From M0108 sp937862735 (lineage in GTDB: Bacteria; Pseudomonadota; Gammaproteobacteria; Chromatiales; Chromatiaceae), in NCBI GenBank assembly GCA_937862735.1, contig CALMDH010000190.1, positions 41,914 to 105,913 of the forward strand: a DNA stretch of 64,000 bases, read 5' to 3'. Each line of letters begins with the position of its first letter. Within the stretch, counting starts at the first letter, position 1. The position numbers and the translations under genes are program-made. Positions 1 through 9,095 of this stretch are shown in pieces. The notes beneath the pieces were generated by a model. The model worked only from the letters and a program-made list of their open reading frames with translations, had not been told where the DNA came from and did not search any database.

Positions 1-1304
1 CGGAAGGAGGGGTCCTCCTGGATCATCTTGTTAAGGGCCACGCCCAGCTTGTCGGCGCCATTCTTGTCGCGGGGGGCGATGGCGATGGAGATGACCGGGT
101 CGGGGAAGACCATGGGCTCCAGGGTCGCCGGATGCTTGGGGTCGCAGAGGGTGTGACCGGTCTGGGTGTTCTTCATCCCCAGCAGGGCGACGATGTCGCC
201 GGCCTGGGCCGAGTCCAGTTCCTCGCGGGAGTCGGCGTGCATCTCGACGATGCGGCCGATGCGCTCGGTCTTGCCGGTGAAGGTGTTCAGCACCGAGTCG
301 CCCTTCTTGATCTTCCCGGAGTAGATGCGGGTGAAGGTCAGGGCGCCGAAGCGGTCGTCCATGATCTTGAAGGCCAGGGCGCGCAGGGGCCGCTCGGGAT
401 CGACGATGGCGTACTCGCCGGTCTCGTTGCCCTCCAGGTCGACCTCAGGCTGGGGCTTGACCTCCATGGGATTGGGCAGGTAGTCCACCACGGCGTCGAG
501 CACTAGTTGCATGCCCTTGTTCTTAAAAGAAGAGCCGCAGTAGGTGGGGAAGAAGTCCAGGTTGATGGTGCCCTTGCGGACGCAGGCCTTGATCGTCTCC
601 AGGTCCGGCTCCTCACCCTCCAGATACTTCTCCAGGGCCTCGTCGTCCTGCTCCAGGGCGATCTCGATCAGCTTCTCGCGCCATTCCTCGACCTGGTCGG
701 CCATGTCGGCGGGCACGTCCTGGATGCTGTAGTTCTCCGGGGCGCCGGAGTCGTCCCAGACCCAGGCCTTACGGGTCAGCAGATCGACCACGCCGACGAA
801 GCTGCTCTCCAGGCCGATGGGCAGGACCATCACCAGGGGGCGGGCGCCCAGCACGTTCTGCACCTGATCGACGACGCGATAGAAGTTGGCGCCGATGCGG
901 TCGAGCTTGTTGACGTAGATGATGCGGGCGACGCGGGAGTCGTTGGCGTAGCGCCAGTTGGTCTCGGACTGGGGCTCGACGCCGCCGGAGCCGCAAAAGA
1001 CGCCGATGCCGCCGTCCAGGACCTTGAGGGAGCGATAGACCTCGATGGTGAAATCGACGTGGCCGGGGGTGTCGATGACATTCAGCCGACAGCCCTTCCA
1101 CTGGCAGGAGGTGGCGGCGGACTGGATGGTGATGCCGCGCTCGGCCTCCTGCTCCATGAAGTCCATGGTGGACTCGCCGTCATGCACCTCACCCAGGCGG
1201 TGAATCTTGCCGGTGAGCTTGAGAATACGCTCGGTAGTCGTCGTCTTTCCCGCGTCCACGTGGGCGAAGATACCGATGTTTCGGTAGTTTGAGAGGTCTG
1301 TCAT
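1..1304 (-). CDS. fusA: Elongation factor G, second-type paralogue (5' part)
   Basis: GTPase that drives ribosome translocation; the first ~434 residues are present and the 3' end lies outside the window. The G1 loop AHVDAGKT is at residues 14-21, followed by the switch region (ERGITIQSAAT), DTPGH and NKLD. It differs from the usual proteobacterial str-operon EF-G in having IGVFCGSGGVEPQSE and a short insert-free domain G. It resembles instead the second EF-G of Shewanella, Vibrio and Pseudoalteromonas, which starts MTDLS-YRNIGIFAHVDAG. No ribosomal protein genes flank it, which also argues against the str operon. The start is the ATG read from CAT at 1302-1304. It is transcribed away from namZ across a 232 bp spacer. 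Confidence 0.95.
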   Translation of the reverse strand, partial: MTDLSNYRNIGIFAHVDAGKTTTTERILKLTGKIHRLGEVHDGESTMDFMEQEAERGITIQSAATSCQWKGCRLNVIDTPGHVDFTIEVYRSLKVLDGGIGVFCGSGGVEPQSETNWRYANDSRVARIIYVNKLDRIGANFYRVVDQVQNVLGARPLVMVLPIGLESSFVGVVDLLTRKAWVWDDSGAPENYSIQDVPADMADQVEEWREKLIEIALEQDDEALEKYLEGEEPDLETIKACVRKGTINLDFFPTYCGSSFKNKGMQLVLDAVVDYLPNPMEVKPQPEVDLEGNETGEYAIVDPERPLRALAFKIMDDRFGALTFTRIYSGKIKKGDSVLNTFTGKTERIGRIVEMHADSREELDSAQAGDIVALLGMKNTQTGHTLCDPKHPATLEPMVFPDPVISIAIAPRDKNGADKLGVALNKMIQEDPSF

Positions 1305-1536
1305 TGCTGCTTCCTGGGGTTTACCAAACCGGGCCTGGTGGGGTTTGGAACGAAACCGCGCCAAGGATCGGGGGACGAGAGGAGACGGGAGTTGCGAGGC
1401 CCGCCTCTAAGAAACCCTCAATTATAGGCACGTTAAGCGATTACAGACAAGAATCCCCGGCAATAATTTCTCCACGTTCCATGGTGGCCCCGCAGTATGC
1501 TTTACCCCCGCTTAACTCTCAGGATCGACCCAGGAC

Positions 1537-2754
1537 ATGCAACCCGGCATCTCCGCTCTTCTGGCCCGCCCGGATCTGCTCGACCGTCTGCGCGGCCAGC
1601 GCCTCGCCCTGCTGGGGCACCCCGCCTCCCTGACCGCGGCGGGGGAGCATGGCCTCGATGCCCTGCGGGCGACGCCCGGCCTCGAACTGGTCGCTGCCTT
1701 CGGTCCCCAGCATGGGATGCGGGGCGACAAGCAGGACAACATGATCGAGAGTCCGGACTATCGCGACCCCCTCCATGGCATTCCCGTCTTCAGCCTCTAT
1801 GGCGAGGTCCGCCGTCCGACGGCCGCCATGCTGGCGACCTTCGATGTCCTGCTGGTGGACCTCCAGGACATCGGCACCCGCATCTATACCTATGTCACTA
1901 CCCTGGCCTATTTGCTCGAGGCCTGTGCCCGGCTCGGCAAGCCGGTGTGGGTGCTGGATCGCCCCAACCCCGCTGGCCGCCCGGTGGAAGGGACGCTCCT
2001 GGAGTCCGGCTGGGAGAGCTTCGTCGGCGTCGCCCCCCTGATCATGCGCCATGGCCTGACCTTCGGCGAACTGGCCCGCTGGCTGGCGGCCTGGCTGCGC
2101 CGGGACCAGGGCCTGACCGTCGACCTGGAGGTCGTCGCCATGACCGGCTATCGCATCGACGCCGCCCCCGGCTATGGCTGGCCCCTCCACGAGTGGCCCT
2201 GGGTCAATCCCAGCCCCAATGCCTCCAGCCTCAACATGGCCCGTTGCTTCCCCGGCACCGTGCTCCTCGAAGGCACCACCCTGTCCGAGGGGCGGGGGAC
2301 GACAGTGGCCCTGGAGATCCTGGGGGCGCCAGACATCGACGGCCGTCGCCTCCTCAGCCGCATGCGCGAGTGGCGGCCGGACTGGCTGGCCGGCGCCCTG
2401 CTGCGGCCCTGTCACTTCGAGCCGACCTTTCACAAGCACGCCGGGCAACTCTGCTCCGGCATCCAGATCCATACCGACCTGGCGAGCTACGACCACCCGC
2501 GTTTCCGCCCTTACCGGCTGGTGGCCCTTTTCCTCAAAACCCTGCGCCGGGAATATCCGGATTACCCGCTATGGCGGGTCTTCCCCTATGAATACGAGAC
2601 CGAGCGCCTGGCCATCGATCTCCTGGCTGGCGGCACCTTGCTACGCGATTGGGTCGACGACCCCCAGGCCACCCCCGACGACCTGGAGGCGCGCCTGGTC
2701 GCGGACGAGGCCGTCTGGGGCGAGGAGCGCGCGCCCTATCTGCTTTATGATTGA
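1537..2754 (+). CDS. DUF1343 / NamZ-like exo-beta-N-acetylmuramidase
   Basis: A 405-residue protein of the YbbC/NamZ family (glycoside hydrolase GH171), known to release N-acetylmuramic acid from the non-reducing end of peptidoglycan fragments. Visible family features are the early GHPASLTAAGEHGLDAL segment, FGPQHGMRG near residue 63, LVDLQDIGTRIYTY near residue 108, LDRPNPAGRPVEG and SPNASSLNMARCFPG. The length is normal for the family. No signal peptide is visible with this ATG, so the enzyme would be cytoplasmic, unlike exported homologues. The ribosome-binding site is poor (AGGA directly before the start). No other cell-wall recycling gene is adjacent. The family call is firm; the substrate is inferred from the family. 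Confidence 0.88.
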   Translation: MQPGISALLARPDLLDRLRGQRLALLGHPASLTAAGEHGLDALRATPGLELVAAFGPQHGMRGDKQDNMIESPDYRDPLHGIPVFSLYGEVRRPTAAMLATFDVLLVDLQDIGTRIYTYVTTLAYLLEACARLGKPVWVLDRPNPAGRPVEGTLLESGWESFVGVAPLIMRHGLTFGELARWLAAWLRRDQGLTVDLEVVAMTGYRIDAAPGYGWPLHEWPWVNPSPNASSLNMARCFPGTVLLEGTTLSEGRGTTVALEILGAPDIDGRRLLSRMREWRPDWLAGALLRPCHFEPTFHKHAGQLCSGIQIHTDLASYDHPRFRPYRLVALFLKTLRREYPDYPLWRVFPYEYETERLAIDLLAGGTLLRDWVDDPQATPDDLEARLVADEAVWGEERAPYLLYD

Positions 2755-2845
2755 CCCCAGGGATCCTGAGGACGACCAAGTACCCTTGATCGATCACCAA
2801 GGGCGCAAGGCACGACCAACTTACCCTAGCGATTTGCCCCGCTCG

Positions 2846-2906
2846 CTTTCACGAGGGGCTCGCCTTACCCCTGACGATAAATGACCCCATGAGGTACTGT
2901 CGCCAG
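2846..2906 (+). repeat. Dispersed repeat, copy A
   Basis: A degenerate copy of a ~60-75 bp element found five times in the first 31 kb. The best-conserved part reads GGCTCGCCTTACCCCTGACG followed by ATAAATGACC. It aligns with the copies at 11155-11230 (-), 23990-24064 (-), 26718-26796 (-) and 30588-30662 (+). It lies between namZ and the CDGSH gene. A small inverted repeat (CCCTTG...CAAGGG, 2782-2802) lies just upstream. The match was made by eye; copy A is among the more diverged. Confidence 0.5.
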
Positions 2907-2956
2907 AGGGCCAGGTCTTTCAAGCAAAACAAACAAATCTTGAGGAGGTTACCGCC

Positions 2957-3211
2957 ATGATTGAGCCCATGATCGCCGCCACCGAGCCCGCCGCCGTCGA
3001 ACTCAAGGCCGGCCAGACCATTTACTGGTGCAGTTGCGGCCTGTCGGCCAACCAGCCTTATTGCGACGGTTCCCACACCGGGGATTTCAATCCCGTGCCC
3101 TTCACCGCCGAGGCCGACGGTACCTATTACCTCTGTCAGTGCAAGCAGACCGCCACCCCGCCCCTGTGCGATGGCGCCCATAACCGCTTCGCCGAGGGTG
3201 GACAGGACTGA
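2957..3211 (+). CDS. CDGSH iron-sulfur domain protein
   Basis: A small 84-residue protein with two CDGSH-type [2Fe-2S] motifs: WCSCGLSANQPYCDGSH at about residues 29-45 and CQCKQTATPPLCDGAH at about 65-80. Each has the C-x-C...C-D-G-x-H pattern, whose three Cys and one His bind the cluster in mitoNEET-like proteins. The tandem arrangement is typical of the bacterial class, where the role is unclear but redox or electron transfer is assumed. A strong ribosome-binding site (GAGGAGG) precedes the ATG. It stands alone, convergent with pncB across 64 bp. Confidence 0.93.
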   Translation: MIEPMIAATEPAAVELKAGQTIYWCSCGLSANQPYCDGSHTGDFNPVPFTAEADGTYYLCQCKQTATPPLCDGAHNRFAEGGQD

Positions 3212-3275
3212 GGTTAGAGGGGGTCGAAAGCCCTCCTGTGTCCGGTCGAAAACCGCCCCGCCGCGGGTGGGCCAT

Positions 3276-4646
3276 TCACGCCCCCGTCCCCGTCTTCATC
3301 TCCGTCTCCGTCAGCCGCCGTTCCGTTTCCGCCCGCAGCGCCGCCAGCGCGGGGCTGATGGTGAGCGGATAAGCAGCCGCCGGGGCGTCGAGAGTCCGGA
3401 GCTCGGGCGGCAGGCTGGCCAGTTGCTCCTGGGTGTGGCGGGCGATGTCCGCCAGTGATTTGGCCGGGCCCAGGCGTTTGCCGTTGGCCATGACCGGCTC
3501 CAGAAGGGGCCTGCCCCCCAGGTCCTCCGCCATCAGCCCGAGGGTGTCGCCGCGCATTAGGCCGTCCTGGTACTGGCGGAAGACCTGCTTGCGCCCGGGC
3601 AGGGTGACCTTGGCCGCCGACTGCTTCATCCGCGCCTGGCCGGCGTATTCGGTGAGCTTGTAGGCGCATTCCAGATAGGGCGCATCCGCCGAGGTGTCGA
3701 GCCGGGTGCCGATGCCGAAGCCGGTGATGGGCGCGCCGGCGGCGAGCAGGTCCCGGAGGCGGTATTCGTCCAGGTCGCCGCTGGCGAAGATTTGGATGTC
3801 CGGGAAACCCCCCTCGTCCAGGATCCGCCGCACCCCTTGGGACAGCGCCAGGAGATCGCCGCTGTCCAGGCGGACGCGCTGGACCCGGATGCCCTCCTTG
3901 TCCAGCCGTCGGGCGGCGGCGACGGCGTGGCGGGCGCCCCGCAGGGTGTCATAGGTGTCGATGAGCAGGGTGGTATTGGTGGGATTGGCCCGGCAGAAGT
4001 CGACGAATGCCTCCTGCTCGCTCGGGTGGGCCTGGACGAAGGAGTGGGCCATGGTGCCGAAGATGGGGATCTCGTACAGGGGCTCCGCTAGCACCGTGGA
4101 GGTGCCGATGAAGCCGGCGATGTAGGATGCCCGGGCCGCGGCCAGGCCGGCGTCGGCGCCGTGGGCCCGCCGCAGCCCGAAATCGACCAGGCTGGCGCGA
4201 CCCTTGGCGGCAAGCACGCAGCGCGCCGCCTTGGAGGCGACCAGGGTCTGGTAATGAAGGATGTTGATTAGCCGGGTCTCGACCAGTTGCGCCTCGCCGA
4301 TCGGCGCCTCGACGCGGATCAGGGGCTCGTTGGGGAAGAAGGGGGTGCCCTCCGGCAGGGCATGGACCTCGCCGGTGAACCGCCAGCCGGCCAGGTAGTC
4401 GAGCAGGGCCGGGGAGAAGCGGCGGGTACCGCGCAGATAGGCGATCTCGGCGGCGGAGAAGTGCAGCCGGGACAGATAGTCGAGGGCGTTGTCCAGACCA
4501 CAGGCGATGAGGAAGGACCGCCCGGGGGGCAGGGCGCGGGCGAAGAACTCGAAGACCGCCCGTTCCCGCATGCCCCCGGTGACATAGGCCTCCAGCATGG
4601 TCAATTGATAGAGATCCGTCAGCAGGGGGCTGGTCAGGGGGTTCAT
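3276..4646 (-). CDS. pncB: Nicotinate phosphoribosyltransferase
   Basis: Converts nicotinate, PRPP and ATP to nicotinate mononucleotide in the Preiss-Handler NAD salvage route. The 456 residues start with LLTDLYQLTMLEAY, the classical N-terminus. VDFGLRRAHGADAGLAAARA near residue 150, EIPIFGTMAHSFVQAH and the phosphate-binding VRLDSGDLLALSQGVRRIL segment follow. The start ATG (CAT at 4644-4646) has an AGGT-type ribosome-binding site. The nicotinamidase gene pncA lies 173 bp upstream on the same strand, so the two supply consecutive steps (nicotinamide to nicotinate to NaMN) and may be co-transcribed, although the gap allows a separate promoter. Confidence 0.95.
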   Translation of the reverse strand: MNPLTSPLLTDLYQLTMLEAYVTGGMRERAVFEFFARALPPGRSFLIACGLDNALDYLSRLHFSAAEIAYLRGTRRFSPALLDYLAGWRFTGEVHALPEGTPFFPNEPLIRVEAPIGEAQLVETRLINILHYQTLVASKAARCVLAAKGRASLVDFGLRRAHGADAGLAAARASYIAGFIGTSTVLAEPLYEIPIFGTMAHSFVQAHPSEQEAFVDFCRANPTNTTLLIDTYDTLRGARHAVAAARRLDKEGIRVQRVRLDSGDLLALSQGVRRILDEGGFPDIQIFASGDLDEYRLRDLLAAGAPITGFGIGTRLDTSADAPYLECAYKLTEYAGQARMKQSAAKVTLPGRKQVFRQYQDGLMRGDTLGLMAEDLGGRPLLEPVMANGKRLGPAKSLADIARHTQEQLASLPPELRTLDAPAAAYPLTISPALAALRAETERRLTETEMKTGTGA

Positions 4647-4819
4647 TGTCTTTACCTATCGGAATTGAACCTATCGCAATTGCAAAAGCACTTTCGTTTT
4701 TTCCCTCCCACCTGGTCCCAGCCGCGCCAGGCCACGCCAGGTCAGATAAGGCCAGATCATGTCTGACCATGCTGCCGCCCTGTCCCGCAATGTCCTCGTC
4801 CGACCGAAACGCCAATTCT

Positions 4820-5446
4820 TCAGGGATAAATTCCTAGGTCGGTGGTCGCCACCAGGGTGGCGCCGGCACCCGCCATACGCCGCAAGGCCAGGCGCTCATC
4901 GTCCGGATCGAGATTCACGGCCCGACAGGCATCGGTCAGGACGATGACCCCATAGCCCGCCCGCCGCAGATCGAGGGCGGTGTTGCTGACGCAATAGTCC
5001 GTCGCCAGGCCGGCGACGAAGAGCCGACGCAGGCCCTGACGGCGCAGGGTGGCGCTCAGGGGCTGGCCCCCCTCATCCTCGGCCAGGAAGGCGGAATACT
5101 GGTCCTCCGCCCGGTGCTGGCCCTTGGAAAAGATCAGGGGCTTGGGTGCCAGGTCCAGGCGGGCGTCAAAGGCCGCGCCGGTGCTGTTCTGGACGCAGTG
5201 GGGTGGCCAGGGACCGCCCTGGGCCTGGAATGAGCAGTGGTCCGCCGGGTGCCAGTCGCGGGAGTAGAGGACGGGAAGACGCTGGCGAAGGAAAGCGGTG
5301 ATGACCCGGTTCAGGGGTGGGATGATGAGCTGCCCCTCCTGAATGCCGAGGGCGCCGCCGGGCATGAAGTCGCGCTGCACGTCAATCACTAGCAGGGCAT
5401 CGCCGGCTTTCAGGGTCACGGCGGGCATCAAGAGATTTGGGTTCAT
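4820..5446 (-). CDS. pncA: Nicotinamidase / isochorismatase family
   Basis: Hydrolyses nicotinamide to nicotinate plus ammonia, feeding PncB next door. The catalytic triad of the family is visible: Asp in LLVIDVQRDFMPGG, Lys in IFSKGQH, and the nucleophile Cys in GLATDYCVSNTALDLR. The metal-binding SRDWHPADHCSFQAQGGPWP segment is also present. The frame stays open 39 codons further upstream, but the ATG at 5444-5446 is preferred: it gives the usual family length (208 residues) and the upstream peptide has no family resemblance. No strong ribosome-binding site is seen. It is divergent from the photolyase gene across 167 bp. Confidence 0.93.
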   Translation of the reverse strand: MNPNLLMPAVTLKAGDALLVIDVQRDFMPGGALGIQEGQLIIPPLNRVITAFLRQRLPVLYSRDWHPADHCSFQAQGGPWPPHCVQNSTGAAFDARLDLAPKPLIFSKGQHRAEDQYSAFLAEDEGGQPLSATLRRQGLRRLFVAGLATDYCVSNTALDLRRAGYGVIVLTDACRAVNLDPDDERLALRRMAGAGATLVATTDLGIYP

Positions 5447-5613
5447 GGCGGGGGGCTCTGGCGGGCGGGTGAGGATGGCGCCGTGGCTGGTGAAGGAGTA
5501 TCCATCGCCCATCCAGTCGCGGTTGTTCCGGGCTGGCTGGCTCTCTGGCTGGCCAGCGGGCATGACCTGGCACTAAAGTATCGGTAAAACCCACCTTCTC
5601 CGCCAGCGGTGCC

Positions 5614-7164
5614 ATGCCAACCAGTCCCAGTTCCGGACCTATCTTGCGCCTGATCCTGGGCGACCAGCTCAATCCCCGTCATTCCTGGTTCGCCGTCACC
5701 AGCCCGGACGTGGTCCATGTCCTGATGGAGATCCGCCAGGAGACGGACTATGTGCTTCATCATGCCCAGAAGGTGCTGGCCATCTTCGCCGCCATGCGCG
5801 ATTTCGCCCGCCAGCTCAAGGCCAACGGCCACCGGGTGCGCTATGTCGCCATCGACGATCCCGCCAACCGTCAATCCCTCCCCGCCAACCTGGAGGCCCT
5901 GATCCAGCACTACGCCGCCTGCGCCCTGGAGTACCAGGCCCCGGACGAGTGGCGGCTGGACGCCCAACTGGCGGACTGGGCGCGCCGTCAGCCGATCCCC
6001 TGCCGGATGGTGGACAGCGAGCACTTTTATACCGAGCGCGGCACGGCCGCTGAGAACTTCAAGGGCCGCCGGCAGTGGCTGCTGGAACACTTTTACCGCA
6101 CCCTGCGCCGGCGGCATCAGGTCCTGCTGGATGCGTCCGGTCAGCCCGTGGGCGGCCAGTGGAATTTCGACAGCGAGAATCGCAAACCCTGGCCTGGCAC
6201 CCCCCCCGAGCCCGCCGATGCACGTCCCGCTCACGACCATACCGCCCTGTGGCGCACCATCCAGGCCGCCGGCGTCATCACCCTGGGCGATCCCCAGGCC
6301 GCCGCCTGCCGCTGGCCCCTCAATCGCGCCGAGGCCCTGGCGCAACTCGACGCCTTCGTCTCCGGGGCCCTGCCCTACTTCGGCGACTTTCAGGATGCCC
6401 TGTCCTCCCGCGGTTGGCGCCTCTTTCACTCCCTGCTGTCCTTCGCCCTCAACACCAAGATGCTCGACCCCCGCGAGGTGATTGAGGCCGCCGAGGCCGC
6501 CTGGCGCGCCGGCCGGGCGCCCCTGGCGGCGGTGGAGGGCTTCATCCGCCAGATCCTCGGCTGGCGGGAATACGTGCGCGGGGTCTATTGGGCGAACATG
6601 CCGGGCTACACCGAGGTCAATTTCTTCGACCACCAGCGCCCGCTACCCGCCTGGTTCTGGACCGGCCAGACGCGCATGGCCTGCCTGGCCAGCGCCATCG
6701 GCCAGTCCCTGGCGCAGGCCTATGCCCATCACATCCAGCGCCTGATGGTGATTGGGAACTTTGCCCTGCTCGCCGGCCTGGACCCGGTGGAGCTGCACCG
6801 CTGGTACCTGGGCATCTATATCGACGCCTTCGAGTGGGTGGAGGCGCCCAACACCCTGGGCATGAGCCAGTTTGCCGACGGCGGCCGCATGGCCACCAAG
6901 CCCTATGTCAGCAGCGCCGCCTACCTGGACCGCATGGGCGACCATTGCCGGGGCTGCCATTACGACAAGAAGGCCAAGGAGGGCGAGCGGGCCTGTCCCT
7001 TCAACCTTCTCTACTGGGACTTCCTCGCCCGTCACGCGGAGCGGTTGCGGCCCAATCCCCGCCTGGGGCTGGTCTACCGCAACCTGGACCGGATGGACCC
7101 GGAGAGCCTGGCGCGGTGGCGGGCCCAGGCCGCAAGGATGCTCGACCGGTTGGAGGAGCTGTGA
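5614..7164 (+). CDS. Cryptochrome/photolyase-related protein (FeS-BCP / PhrB type)
   Basis: A 516-residue flavoprotein of the iron-sulfur bacterial cryptochrome/photolyase group, whose Agrobacterium member PhrB is a (6-4) photolyase. The N-terminus LRLILGDQLNPRHSW is typical. Four cysteines at residues 357, 445, 448 and 461 (in MACLAS and HCRGCHYDKKAKEGERACPFN) have the same spacing as the [4Fe-4S] ligands C350/C438/C441/C454 of PhrB. FAD-site residues around the GWREYVRGVYW segment are also present. Light-dependent repair of UV lesions is the expected role and fits a phototroph. The downstream TRIC-family gene follows in the same direction. Confidence 0.93.
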   Translation: MPTSPSSGPILRLILGDQLNPRHSWFAVTSPDVVHVLMEIRQETDYVLHHAQKVLAIFAAMRDFARQLKANGHRVRYVAIDDPANRQSLPANLEALIQHYAACALEYQAPDEWRLDAQLADWARRQPIPCRMVDSEHFYTERGTAAENFKGRRQWLLEHFYRTLRRRHQVLLDASGQPVGGQWNFDSENRKPWPGTPPEPADARPAHDHTALWRTIQAAGVITLGDPQAAACRWPLNRAEALAQLDAFVSGALPYFGDFQDALSSRGWRLFHSLLSFALNTKMLDPREVIEAAEAAWRAGRAPLAAVEGFIRQILGWREYVRGVYWANMPGYTEVNFFDHQRPLPAWFWTGQTRMACLASAIGQSLAQAYAHHIQRLMVIGNFALLAGLDPVELHRWYLGIYIDAFEWVEAPNTLGMSQFADGGRMATKPYVSSAAYLDRMGDHCRGCHYDKKAKEGERACPFNLLYWDFLARHAERLRPNPRLGLVYRNLDRMDPESLARWRAQAARMLDRLEEL

Positions 7165-7237
7165 TGCCATCCGACCCTATGATGACCCTCCGCCGGGTTC
7201 CCCCCCAGAGACACCGCACGTGAACCGCTTCACCGCC

Positions 7238-7858
7238 ATGCTGACCTTTATCGAAATCAGCGCCATCATCGTCTTCGCCGTCTCCGGTCTGATCGTGGCC
7301 GTGCGCAAGGGCATGGACATCGTCGGCGTCTTCACCGTGGCCTTCGTCGCCGCCTTTGGTGGCGGCACCCTGCGCGACGTCCTGCTGGACCGTCGCCCCC
7401 TCTTCTGGGTGGAGCATCAGGAATACGTCTGGCTGGTGATGGCCCTGACCCTGGTGGTCCCACCCTTCACCAAATTCCTCGGCCATCGCTGGGCGGAGCG
7501 GGTCATGCAGGCCACCGACGCCCTGGGGCTGGGCCTGTTCGCCGTCTCCGGCGCCGCCCTGGGCCTGGCGGCGGATCTGCCCCTCCTGCCGGTGGTCCTG
7601 ATCGGGGTCATCACCGGCGTCTTCGGCGGGGTCTTGCGCGACGTCCTATGCAACGAGATCCCGGTGGTCTTTCAGGACCACCGCCCCTACGCCCTCTGCG
7701 CCTTCGCCGGTTGTTGGGTGTTCGTCGGGCTGGAAACCCTGGGGCTGGCCTCCTGGCTGACCCTGCTCGCCGGCACGGCCACCACCGCCGGACTCCGCCT
7801 CCTGGTGCTGGCGGCTGATTGGCGCATCCCGCCCTGGCCGCCCGCGCCGCGTCAGTAA
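7238..7858 (+). CDS. Trimeric intracellular cation channel (TRIC/YicG) family membrane protein
   Basis: A small inner-membrane protein of the UPF0126/TRIC family with about seven hydrophobic helices arranged as two homologous halves. Both halves carry the G-rich repeat motif: VVAFVAAFGGGTLRDVLLDRRP-like near residue 35, and VLIGVITGVFGGVLRDVLCN near residue 120. Prokaryotic TRIC proteins are potassium-permeable trimers; glycine transport has been proposed for some relatives. The ATG at 7238 gives a classical start (MLTFIEISAIIVFAVSG); an in-frame GTG at 7220 is an alternative that adds six residues. It lies 73 bp behind the photolyase gene and may share its transcript. Confidence 0.88.
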   Translation: MLTFIEISAIIVFAVSGLIVAVRKGMDIVGVFTVAFVAAFGGGTLRDVLLDRRPLFWVEHQEYVWLVMALTLVVPPFTKFLGHRWAERVMQATDALGLGLFAVSGAALGLAADLPLLPVVLIGVITGVFGGVLRDVLCNEIPVVFQDHRPYALCAFAGCWVFVGLETLGLASWLTLLAGTATTAGLRLLVLAADWRIPPWPPAPRQ

Positions 7859-8072
7859 ACGCTATATTAATTAGACCGTTAACCGCTTCCGAGGCAGGTG
7901 TAAGGGCTCTTGGTTGCCCTTCCCTTGAGCTGGCAGAAATGGCTTTGTTTCGCAAAAAGCCCTTTGTGGTCGGGCTAAGAAGGGCCGCCTTACCGCTACC
8001 GGTGAAAGAAGCAGGCCCGCCTTTTCATGTTAAAAGTCTGTCTTAAATCGGGATTCGCTATAACCGCCACCC

Positions 8073-8990
8073 ATGAGCCACGACCAGAACTTCAAGAATC
8101 TCATCGTCGACTACCCCCACCAGGCCATCGACTTCTTCGCCGCCGTCGAGGCCCAGGCGGTCGACGCCGGGGCGCGCATCCTACCGATCCGCGAGGAGCA
8201 GCTCAAGGAACGCCTCGGCGAGCGCTTTCGCGAGCTCGACGTCCCCCTGCTGGTGGAATGGCCCGACGGCCGCCGCGCCGCCCTGCTGTTCGTCTTTGAG
8301 GAAGAAACCGAGCCGGCGCGCTTTTCCATCCACCGGCTGGCGCATTACTGCCTGGACCTGGCCGAGCTCTACGCCACCGACCGCGTCGTCCCGGTCGTCA
8401 TCTTCCTGCACCCCGGCGCCTTCCCGACCCGGCTGGCCTTGGGCAGCGAGACCCGGACCTATCTCGATTTCCGTTACCTGGCCTGCGCCCTCAAGCAGAT
8501 CCCGGCCCGCGACCATCTCCACAGCCCCAACCTGGTCGCCCGGCTCAATCTGCCCAACATGGCCTATGCCCCGGAGGACAAGCTGCTGGTCTATGCTCAG
8601 TCGGTGCGCGGCCTGATCGAACTGGAACCGTCCACCGAGAAACGGCTCAAATACCTTGACTTCGTCGACATCTATGCCGACCTGGATGACAATGAACGTC
8701 AGCTTTACACCCAACTCTACCCGCACGAGGTGGCCACCATGAGCGGTTTCGCGCAGCGTTTTCTGGAGAAAGGCCGAGAGGAAGGTCGAGAGGAAGGCAT
8801 GCAGCAAGGGATGCAGCAGGGCATGCAGCGTGGGGAAGCGCGGATCCTGACCGCCCAGCTCCGCCTGCGCTTCGGCGATCTGCCCGCAGTCGTCTATCAG
8901 CGGATCGAGACGGCCGATGCCGAGACCCTGCTGCGCTGGTCCGAGCGCGTGCTCACCGCCAAGACCCTGGACGAGATTTTGGCCGATTGA
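8073..8990 (+). CDS. DUF4351 / Rpn-like PD-(D/E)XK family protein
   Basis: A 305-residue protein of the Rpn/YhgA-like putative nuclease type common in Chromatiaceae and cyanobacteria. The N-terminal ~200 residues contain a nuclease-like fold region (LLVEWPDGRRAALLFVFEEE near residue 60). The last ~55 residues form a DUF4351 domain (QLRLRFGDLPAVVYQRIETA ... LDEIL). Between them is a Gln/Glu/Gly-rich repeat (KGREEGREEG then MQQGMQQGMQRG), typical of the linker in this family. Related Rpn proteins promote RecA-independent recombination, but the role here is unknown. It is flanked by a 214 bp spacer on the left and convergent with the hydrolase on the right. Confidence 0.82.
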   Translation: MSHDQNFKNLIVDYPHQAIDFFAAVEAQAVDAGARILPIREEQLKERLGERFRELDVPLLVEWPDGRRAALLFVFEEETEPARFSIHRLAHYCLDLAELYATDRVVPVVIFLHPGAFPTRLALGSETRTYLDFRYLACALKQIPARDHLHSPNLVARLNLPNMAYAPEDKLLVYAQSVRGLIELEPSTEKRLKYLDFVDIYADLDDNERQLYTQLYPHEVATMSGFAQRFLEKGREEGREEGMQQGMQQGMQRGEARILTAQLRLRFGDLPAVVYQRIETADAETLLRWSERVLTAKTLDEILAD

Positions 8991-9095
8991 GCCTGGACCG
9001 GCGGCGGCACCAAAAAATACCCTGTTCGTCAATGGCGAGCCGGCATCGGCCAGACTGATCCGACGCGACCTCGTCAACGCCTCTTAAAGCCCTGT

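Noticed and set aside
2782..2802. Terminator hairpin behind namZ (CCCTTG...CAAGGG)
   Set aside because: A six-base stem with no T-run; kept only as a small inverted repeat.
7893..8050. Further copy of the dispersed repeat
   Set aside because: Only short words (GTGTAAGGGCTC, GTGAAAGAAG) resemble the element; no continuous alignment could be made by eye.
7859..8072. Possible small gene (about 75 codons crossing 7819-8046)
   Set aside because: The frame starts inside the TRIC gene in another phase, has no ribosome-binding site and no family resemblance. The 214 bp spacer more likely holds the promoter of the DUF4351 gene.
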